Of a DNA stretch of 56,579 bases, positions 50,982 to 56,579 are shown in pieces; position 1 is the first letter of the stretch; every line of letters starts with the position of its first letter. The notes under the pieces were generated by a model. The model ran no database searches, was not told where the DNA came from, and worked only from the letters and a program-made list of their open reading frames with translations. Made by a program: the position numbers and the translations under genes. The DNA lies in NCBI GenBank assembly GCA_019241525.1, contig JAFAWY010000065.1, positions 1 through 56,579 on the forward strand, written 5' to 3'. This DNA comes from Pseudonocardiales bacterium. Lineage in GTDB: Bacteria > Actinomycetota > Actinomycetes > Mycobacteriales > Pseudonocardiaceae.

Positions 50982-51950
50982 TCAGGCGACGCGACAGGAG
51001 GGTTCGCGACCCTCCAGGAAGTCCTGCAGGTTATCCAGCACGAGCATGCCCATGGCAGTGCGGGTTTCCAGGGTGGCGCTGCCCAGATGGGGCAGCAGCA
51101 CGGCGTTGTCCAGCTCGATCAGCTCTTGCGTGATTTGCGGCTCGTTTTCGTAGACGTCAAGTCCGGCACCGGCGATTGTCCCCGACTTCAGCGCCTCGAT
51201 CAGCGCCTTCTGGTCGACGACGTCGCCGCGAGCGCTGTTGATCAGGAAGGCGGTGGGCTTCATCTGAGCCAGCGCCGCGGCATCGATGAGATGGGTGTTC
51301 CCGCTGCTTCCCGGCATGTGTAGGGACACGAAGTCAGCGGTCTGAAGGACTTCTTCCTTGGTGCTGACCCGGCGGGCACCGGGGATGCCGTGGTCGGGTT
51401 CGAAGTCCACCGGGTCGTAGAAGACCACCGGCATACCAAAGCCGAAGTGGCCGCGGCGCGCTACCGCCACCCCGATCCGGCCCATGCCGAGGATGCCCAG
51501 TGTCTTGCCGGTGACATCGGCGCCCATCATGTGGGTGGGTCGCCACCCGGTCCAGCGCCCCGCGCGGACCTCACGTTCCCCCTCGCCGGCCCGGCGGGCC
51601 ACCATCAGCATGAGAGTCATCGCGGTGTCCGCGGTGGTGTTGGTGAGCACTCGTGGTGTGTTGGTGACCACGATCCCGGCCTTGGCGGCGGCCTCGACGT
51701 CGATGTGGTTGTAACCGACGCCGAAGTTGCCCAGAAATCGAGTCCGCACCTCACCCTCGAACAGTTCGGCCGGCAGGCGGTCGGAGACGGTGGGTAACAC
51801 CACATCGGCCTGCTCCAACGCAGCCCGTAGCCCGTCGCGGCCCAGTGGCACGTCGTCGGCGTTGAGCTGGACATGGGGGAATCGGCGCGCAAGCTCCTGC
51901 TCGACCGATTCAGGCCAGCGCCGGGTGACGACGATGACGGGTTCGTCCAC
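50982..51950 (-). CDS. D-2-hydroxyacid dehydrogenase, probable hydroxypyruvate/glyoxylate reductase
   Basis: 322 residues. The NAD(P)-binding GILGMGRIG is near residue 152. Catalytic residues are in NSARGDVVD (R241), DVYENEP (E270) and LLPHLGSAT (H288). The FGVGYNHIDVEAA stretch is typical of GyaR/HprA. In the serine cycle this enzyme reduces hydroxypyruvate to D-glycerate; glyoxylate is an alternative substrate. GTG 51950 has GGAGG 6 nt upstream. It starts 17 bp after the mtkB stop and is the last gene of the operon. Confidence 0.9.
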   Translation of the reverse strand: MDEPVIVVTRRWPESVEQELARRFPHVQLNADDVPLGRDGLRAALEQADVVLPTVSDRLPAELFEGEVRTRFLGNFGVGYNHIDVEAAAKAGIVVTNTPRVLTNTTADTAMTLMLMVARRAGEGEREVRAGRWTGWRPTHMMGADVTGKTLGILGMGRIGVAVARRGHFGFGMPVVFYDPVDFEPDHGIPGARRVSTKEEVLQTADFVSLHMPGSSGNTHLIDAAALAQMKPTAFLINSARGDVVDQKALIEALKSGTIAGAGLDVYENEPQITQELIELDNAVLLPHLGSATLETRTAMGMLVLDNLQDFLEGREPSCRVA

Positions 51951-51967
51951 GAGGATCCTCCAGCAGC

Positions 51968-52966
51968 TCAGTTTTCCCGGGTTGAATGCTGTTGAAGATG
52001 ATCAATAGGGGGGTTGGTTGCTCCTGAAAAGCCACCAACTGCAGGGGAGCTACCGACCTCGGAACACCGGCCAAGGAGGGCGTGCTCGGCCAGGACACGG
52101 GCGACGGTCTCGCCGATGCACGACGGGTTGGGCGCCACGGTGATCCCGGCGGCGGTCAGGATCTCGATTTTTTCCTGGGCGGATTCTCCGGCCCCGGAAA
52201 CGATCGCACCGGCGTGGCCCATTTTGCGGCCCTTGGGAGCCGACAGCCCAGCGATGTAGGCGATGACCGGTTTGGTCATGTGCTGGCGGACGTACTCAGC
52301 GCCCTCGACTTCCTGCGGGCCACCGATCTCGCCGACCATGACCACCGCGTCGGTGTCCGGATCGGCTTCGAACAACGCGAGGTGGTCACGGAACGACGTC
52401 CCGTTGACCGGATCGCCGCCGATGCCCACCGACGTGGACACCCCGAGACCCAGCGCCTTCATTTGCGAGGCGGCCTCGTAGCCCAGGGTGCCGGAGCGAC
52501 CGATCACCCCGACCCGGCCAGGCAGGTAGATGTGGCCGGGCATGATGCCCAGCAGCGACCGCCCGGGGGAGATGGTGCCCGCGCAGTTCGGTCCGGTCAG
52601 GGTCATCTTCTGCTGGGCCCGGTAGCGCCGCATGTACCGCTTGACCTTGAGCATGTCGTGCATCGGGATGCCGTCGGTGATGCAGGCGCAAAACCGGATT
52701 CCCGCGTCGGCGGCTTCCATCAAGGCGTCGGCTGCGAACGGAGGCGGTACAAACACGATCGAGGCGGTGGCCCCGGTATGTGCCACAGCCTCTTTCATGG
52801 TGTTGAACACGGGGAGGTCGAGCACGGTGTCGCCACCCTTGCCGGGGGTGACTCCGGCGACGACCTGCGTGCCGTAGCTGATCATTTCCTCGGTGTGGAA
52901 GCGGCCGATACGCCCGGTGATGCCCTGCACCACCACCCGGGTGTGCTCGTCGATCAAGATGGCCAT
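51968..52966 (-). CDS. mtkB: Malate-CoA ligase alpha subunit (SucD-like)
   Basis: 332 residues of the CoA-binding/ligase fold. VVVQGITGRIGRFHTEEMI starts the CoA domain, GPNCAGTISPG and GVIGRSGTLGYEA follow, and the phosphohistidine loop is KGRKMGHAGAI (H251). By sequence alone it could be succinyl-CoA synthetase alpha. The neighbours (malyl-CoA lyase, aminotransferase) point to malate thiokinase, which makes malyl-CoA. About 35 extra residues end the protein. AGGAGG lies 3 nt before ATG 52966. Confidence 0.85.
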   Translation of the reverse strand: MAILIDEHTRVVVQGITGRIGRFHTEEMISYGTQVVAGVTPGKGGDTVLDLPVFNTMKEAVAHTGATASIVFVPPPFAADALMEAADAGIRFCACITDGIPMHDMLKVKRYMRRYRAQQKMTLTGPNCAGTISPGRSLLGIMPGHIYLPGRVGVIGRSGTLGYEAASQMKALGLGVSTSVGIGGDPVNGTSFRDHLALFEADPDTDAVVMVGEIGGPQEVEGAEYVRQHMTKPVIAYIAGLSAPKGRKMGHAGAIVSGAGESAQEKIEILTAAGITVAPNPSCIGETVARVLAEHALLGRCSEVGSSPAVGGFSGATNPPIDHLQQHSTREN

Positions 52967-53028
52967 GACCCTCCTCAGTTCGTGGCCTCCACCAGCGGAT
53001 CTCGACCAGCGGATGTCAACCCGCGGCG

Positions 53029-53061
53029 CTCAACCGGTCCTCAACCGGCCCTCAACCGGCA
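53029..53061. repeat. Three 11-bp tandem repeats (CTCAACCGGYC) at the mtkA-mtkB junction
   Basis: CTCAACCGGTC, CTCAACCGGCC and CTCAACCGGCA are contiguous; the last runs over the mtkA stop (53052). Two copies of ACCAGCGGAT occur just beyond. Probably slippage-derived spacer sequence. Confidence 0.6.
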
Positions 53062-54227
53062 CTGACGCTGCCCACAACGGCGACGGCTTTCTGAGCCGCG
53101 TCAGCCAGAGAGTCCGCGGTGATGATGGGTAGTCCCGAATCCCGGAGCATGGCCTGGCCCTCCTCGACGTGGGTGCCGGCCAGCCGCACCACTACGGGGA
53201 TTTTCACCTCGAGTTGCTTGAACGCGTCGATGATGCCCTGGGCGACCCAGTCGCACCGGTTGATCCCGGCGAAGATGTTGATCAACATTGTCTCGACGTT
53301 CTTGTCGTGCAGGACCGCGCGGAATGCCTTGAGCACCCGCTCGGGTGAGGCGCCGCCGCCGATATCCAGAAAATTCGCTGGTTCGCCTCCGGCCAGCTTG
53401 ATCATGTCCATGGTCGCCATCGCCAAGCCGGCCCCGTTGATCATGCAGCCGATGTTGCCGTCCAGGCCGACGTAGGCCAGCCCGCGATCGGCGGCATGGC
53501 TTTCCCGGGCGTCTTCCTGGCTGCGGTCGCGCAGCTCGGAGATCTCCAGGTGCCGGAAAAGCGCGTTGTCGTCAAAGGACATCTTGGCGTCCACCGCGAC
53601 CAGGCTGCCCTTGGTCGTGACCACCAGTGGGTTGATCTCCAGCATGGTGGCCTCAAGATCACGAAAGGCGCGGTAGGCCCGCCGGAACACCCGGGTGGCC
53701 TGGGCGGTCAGCGTCGGGGGCAGACCCAGCGCGAAGGCGATCTCGCGAGCCTGGAATTCAAGGAAACCGACCGCAGGCTCGATCGTGGTCCGGATCAGCG
53801 CCTCCGGTTTGGATGTGGCCAACTCCTCGATCTCCATGCCGCCCTCGGTTGAGGCGATGATGCACACCCGCTCGATGCGGCGGTCCAGCACGATGCCGAA
53901 GTACAGCTCCCGGGCGATATCAGTGGCCTCCTCCACGTATACCCGGTAGATCAGCTTGCCCCGGGGGGCGGACTGCTTGGTGACCAGCCGCCGGCCGAAC
54001 ATGCTGTTGGCGACGTCTTGCACCTCGTGGTCGGAATAGCAGATCTTCACCCCGCCGGCCGCACCGCGGCCGCCGGCGTGCACCTGGGCCTTGACGACCC
54101 AGGCCGACCCGCCGATCTCGGTGCACCGGTAGGACGCCTGCTCGGGGCTGTAGGCCAGGCCACCGCGGGGGACAGGTACGTCGAACCGGGCGAGGATCTC
54201 CTTGGCCTGGTACTCGTGAATGTCCAC
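53052..54227 (-). CDS. mtkA: Malate-CoA ligase beta subunit (SucC-like ATP-grasp)
   Basis: 391 residues. [20 protein letters not shown] is the N-terminus, [11 protein letters not shown] the ATP-grasp glycine loop, [16 protein letters not shown] the Mg site, and [19 protein letters not shown] with [13 protein letters not shown] the CoA-ligase part. FDDNALFRH and [11 protein letters not shown] correspond to regions conserved in MtkA. It makes malyl-CoA together with the alpha subunit, using ATP. GTG 54227 has GGGGA 7 nt upstream, 13 bp after the lyase stop. Confidence 0.87.
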   Translation of the reverse strand: MDIHEYQAKEILARFDVPVPRGGLAYSPEQASYRCTEIGGSAWVVKAQVHAGGRGAAGGVKICYSDHEVQDVANSMFGRRLVTKQSAPRGKLIYRVYVEEATDIARELYFGIVLDRRIERVCIIASTEGGMEIEELATSKPEALIRTTIEPAVGFLEFQAREIAFALGLPPTLTAQATRVFRRAYRAFRDLEATMLEINPLVVTTKGSLVAVDAKMSFDDNALFRHLEISELRDRSQEDARESHAADRGLAYVGLDGNIGCMINGAGLAMATMDMIKLAGGEPANFLDIGGGASPERVLKAFRAVLHDKNVETMLINIFAGINRCDWVAQGIIDAFKQLEVKIPVVVRLAGTHVEEGQAMLRDSGLPIITADSLADAAQKAVAVVGSVSAG

Positions 54228-54240
54228 TCGCAGTCCCCTT

Positions 54241-55194
54241 TCAGGCTCGGCTGGCCGCGGCCGCCCTGATTGCCGTGTCCATCGCGATCACCGTCTGCGC
54301 CATCCGCTCCGATGCGGCGTCAATCATCTTGCCGTCCACCGAGGCCGCGCCCCTGCCTTGGGCCTCCGCTTGGCGCAGCGCGTCGATAATCCGCCGGGCC
54401 CGGTCGACCTCAGCTTCCGGGGGGCTGAACACTTCGTTTGCCAGCTCAATCTGGCTGGGGTGGATCGCCCACTTGCCCTCACATCCGAGTGCCGCGGCCC
54501 GCCGTGCGCTGGACCGGAAACCGTCGGGATCGGAGTAGTCGCCGAACGGGCCATCGATCGGGCGCAACCCGTAGGCGCGGCACGCCACGATCATCCGGGA
54601 CAGCGCGAAGTGCCACTGGTCGCCGGGGTAATCCGGGTTCAGGCCGCCGATGCTGACTGTGCGGGCCCGGTTGCTGGCGGCGTAGTCGGCCACCCCGAAG
54701 TGCAACGCCTCCAACCGGCCAGGCGCGGCGGCGATGGCTTCCACGTTGGCCATTCCCAGCGCGGTCTCGATCAGCGCCTCGAGACCGACCCGGCGCTCGT
54801 ATCCCTGTGCCTGCTCGATCTGCGTCACCAGGGTTTCCACGCAGTACAGATCTGCGGGCACGCCGACTTTGGGCACCAGGATGGTGTGCAGGCGGTCACC
54901 GGCCTGTTCCATAATGTCGATGACGTCGCGGTACATGTAGTGGGTGTCCAGCCCGTTGATCCGCACCGACACCGCCTTGCCCTTAGCCGCCCAGTCGATG
55001 TCTCGCAGCGCCTGGATCACATTGCGGCGGGCCTGTTCCTTGTCCGGCGGTGCTACGGCGTCCTCGAGGTCGAGAAAGACGACGTCGGCCGCGCTGTTCG
55101 CCGCCTTCTCGATAAAGGTGGGATTGGATCCGGGCACTGCCAGCTCACTGCGCTGCAATCGCGGCCGGCGCATCGGGTAGAAGGTGTGGCTCAT
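54241..55194 (-). CDS. mcl: Malyl-CoA lyase (HpcH/HpaI/CitE-family CoA-ester lyase)
   Basis: 317 residues. The TIM-barrel CitE-like signature is complete: [76 protein letters not shown] (metal-binding Glu), [13 protein letters not shown] and [19 protein letters not shown]. It splits malyl-CoA to acetyl-CoA and glyoxylate. Related lyases act on citramalyl- or methylmalyl-CoA, but the operon argues for malyl-CoA. AGGAGG lies about 10 nt before ATG 55194. The aminotransferase stop is 75 bp upstream. Confidence 0.9.
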   Translation of the reverse strand: MSHTFYPMRRPRLQRSELAVPGSNPTFIEKAANSAADVVFLDLEDAVAPPDKEQARRNVIQALRDIDWAAKGKAVSVRINGLDTHYMYRDVIDIMEQAGDRLHTILVPKVGVPADLYCVETLVTQIEQAQGYERRVGLEALIETALGMANVEAIAAAPGRLEALHFGVADYAASNRARTVSIGGLNPDYPGDQWHFALSRMIVACRAYGLRPIDGPFGDYSDPDGFRSSARRAAALGCEGKWAIHPSQIELANEVFSPPEAEVDRARRIIDALRQAEAQGRGAASVDGKMIDAASERMAQTVIAMDTAIRAAAASRA

Positions 55195-55269
55195 CGCACT
55201 GGCTCCTCCTTGAGCACAGCTGTTGCTCGGAAGTTCCGGGACGGCTACTGCACCACGTATTGGGGCAAT

Positions 55270-56487
55270 CTATTGGGGTGAGGTGGCCCCCTGTCCACCA
55301 ACGTCCGTCCCGGTTTCCAGTGCGGCGCGGTAATAGTTCTGGGCCGCCGCGACGCCGGCCCCGAGTTCTACCTTCGCCCCGGCGTCGGCCAGTGACATCT
55401 CCGCGCTGGCCAGCGCTGCCAGGCACATCACCTCGTTGAGATCGCCGAGGTGGCCGATCCGGAACACCTTGCCAGCGACTTTGGACAGCCCGGCACCGAA
55501 GGAGGTGCGGTACCGGTAGTAGCCGATCCGGCACACCTCCGCAGCGTCCACCTCTTCCGGGGTTCGGATGGCGGTGACGGTGTCGGAGTACCACTTCGGG
55601 TCCACTGCGCACAGCGACAGGCCCAACCCGTCCACCCCCCGGCGCACCCCTTCGGCAAGCCGGTGATGGCGGGCGAACACCTGCGGCAGGCCTTCGGCGA
55701 AGAGCAGATCCAGCGAGGCCCGCAGGCCGTGCAGCATCGGTACAGATGGGGTGTAGGGGAAATAACCTGCGTCGTTGCTCTTGAGCATGTCTTCGAAGCT
55801 GAAGTAGCAGCGTTCCATCCGGGATGACTTGTGCGCCTCCAACGCCTTGGCGCTGACTCCCAGCATGGACATCCCGGCTGGCAGCATGAAGCCCTTCTGG
55901 GAGCCGGTCACTGCCAGGTCGACGCCCCAGGCATCCTGCTCGAACGGGATCGAGGCGAGCGAGGACACTGCATCGACGTAGAGCAGCGCCTCGGAGCCGG
56001 CCTCGTCCATCACCTGACGCACCGCGGCGATGTCCGAGGTTACCCCGGTGGCCGTTTCGTTGTGGCAGGCAAAGACTCCTCTGATGCTCGGATCATCGGA
56101 CAGGTGGCGGGCGTAGTCGTCCAGCGGGACGCCCTCACCCCACTCGCGGTCGACGCAGATGACGTCCAGACCCAGCCGCCTCGCCATGTCGGCCCACAGG
56201 TGGGAGAACTGTCCGAACCGCGACATCAGCACTCGGTCACCACGGTTGAGGGTGTTGCTGATCGCCGCTTCCCACGCCCCTGTGCCCGACGACGGGTACA
56301 TGAACACCCGGCCGGTCTCGTTGGCGAAGACCCTTTTCAGATCAGCAAATAGCGGCAGGGTCAGGTCCGGGAAATCTGGTGCCCGGTGATCCTGCTGGGG
56401 AACGTTCATCGCGCGGCGCACCGCGTCGGGGACGTTGGTCGGGCCGGGGACGTATAAGTGCACGGGTCCTGTTGCCATGGCGGTCAC
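55270..56487 (-). CDS. sga: Serine-glyoxylate aminotransferase (class V PLP enzyme)
   Basis: 405 residues. LYVPGPTNVPDAVRRAMNVP and DHRAPDFPDLTLPLF are the family N-terminus, YPSSGTGAWEAAI is the PLP-phosphate region, DAVSSLASIPF holds the ring-stacking Asp, and VTGSQKGFMLPAG carries the Schiff-base lysine K198. It moves the amino group of serine to glyoxylate, giving hydroxypyruvate and glycine. GTG 56487 overlaps the upstream glyA stop (GTGA); ATG 56478 is an alternative. Confidence 0.92.
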   Translation of the reverse strand: MTAMATGPVHLYVPGPTNVPDAVRRAMNVPQQDHRAPDFPDLTLPLFADLKRVFANETGRVFMYPSSGTGAWEAAISNTLNRGDRVLMSRFGQFSHLWADMARRLGLDVICVDREWGEGVPLDDYARHLSDDPSIRGVFACHNETATGVTSDIAAVRQVMDEAGSEALLYVDAVSSLASIPFEQDAWGVDLAVTGSQKGFMLPAGMSMLGVSAKALEAHKSSRMERCYFSFEDMLKSNDAGYFPYTPSVPMLHGLRASLDLLFAEGLPQVFARHHRLAEGVRRGVDGLGLSLCAVDPKWYSDTVTAIRTPEEVDAAEVCRIGYYRYRTSFGAGLSKVAGKVFRIGHLGDLNEVMCLAALASAEMSLADAGAKVELGAGVAAAQNYYRAALETGTDVGGQGATSPQ

Positions 56488-56579
56488 CGTGCCGCGTGGG
56501 CGGTGAGCTGCGGGTACAGCGGGTAGCGCTTGGCCAGCGCGCTGGTGCGCTCAAGCAATGCCGCCCTTTTGGCGTCATC
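56484..56579 (-). CDS. glyA: Serine hydroxymethyltransferase, C-terminal 31 residues (rest outside window)
   Basis: The frame ends RTSALAKRYPLYPQL and a short tail before TGA 56484-56486. A V/L-x-x-L-x-x-R/K-F/Y-P-L-Y-P ending is the normal C-terminus of GlyA. Identity rests on about 20 residues plus context: SHMT supplies serine from glycine and methylene-THF for the next gene. Its stop overlaps the aminotransferase start by 4 nt. Confidence 0.72.
   Translation of the reverse strand, partial: DDAKRAALLERTSALAKRYPLYPQLTAHAAR

Noticed and set aside
52082-53065. 327-codon + frame antisense to mtkB
   Set aside because: Antisense shadow of a gene with an intact CoA-ligase fold and phosphohistidine loop.
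53496-53852. 118-codon + frame antisense to mtkA
   Set aside because: Shadow; no start signal and no domain.

Overview
The window is high-GC DNA with GTG/TTG starts, many 1-4 nt stop/start overlaps (ATGA, GTGA, TGATG) and a gene set typical of a mycelial actinobacterium: PknG, GlnX/GlnH, a LytR-CpsA-Psr protein, an MMPL transporter and a copper-storage four-helix protein. The glnX-glnH-pknG neighbourhood recalls Mycobacterium (Rv0412c-Rv0410c). The many accessory oxidoreductases and regulators suggest a Pseudonocardiaceae-like soil actinomycete. That placement is inference; there is no rRNA or other decisive marker. I found no tRNA, rRNA, CRISPR array or intact insertion sequence.

Layout. 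1-6.7 kb: the end of an ACT-domain gene, an AraC regulator / VOC protein / UvrA-like ATPase set, a GNAT acetyltransferase, a RibD-C reductase and an ArsR-SRPBCC fusion coupled to a second SRPBCC gene. 7.1-15.8 kb: a signalling island. glnX-glnH on + converge on a five-gene, overlap-coupled operon on - (unknown helical protein, pknG, PP2C phosphatase, VWA protein, FHA protein). Four of these five proteins carry zinc-ribbon-like cysteine motifs. 15.8-27.5 kb: a decayed P450, two GNATs, a flavin monooxygenase, a cytosine-permease-like transporter with a divergent GntR regulator, a LysR/MFS pair with twin inverted repeats, a CtaG-family protein with a small membrane protein, a lytic transglycosylase and a frameshifted DUF2127 gene. 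27.9-39 kb: an MMPL transporter with an extra C-terminal domain, an ATP-grasp protein, a cytokinin-dehydrogenase-like flavoenzyme, a TetR/rhodanese pair with operator-like repeats, PAP2, LCP and an FAD monooxygenase. 39.6-45.2 kb: a Csp-type copper protein, a coupled patatin/acyltransferase pair, a Cu/Zn-SOD-like protein, a CDF metal exporter, a TrmO-family protein and an FAH-family enzyme.

45.2-56.6 kb holds the metabolic highlight. The - strand reads glyA (3' end only), serine-glyoxylate aminotransferase, malyl-CoA lyase, both malate-CoA ligase subunits and hydroxypyruvate reductase in one tight operon, with a glycerate 2-kinase further along on the same strand. Together these make most of the serine cycle (glyoxylate + glycine/C1 to serine, hydroxypyruvate, glycerate, 2-phosphoglycerate; malate to malyl-CoA to glyoxylate + acetyl-CoA). 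PEP carboxylase, enolase and the C1-tetrahydrofolate genes are not in the window. Between the kinase and the operon sits a MurJ/MviN-like flippase flanked by two closely similar FemAB/GNAT-fold paralogues, probably a cell-envelope module.

Two regions deserve most attention: the zinc-ribbon PknG/PP2C/VWA/FHA operon facing GlnX-GlnH, and the serine-cycle operon in an actinobacterial setting.
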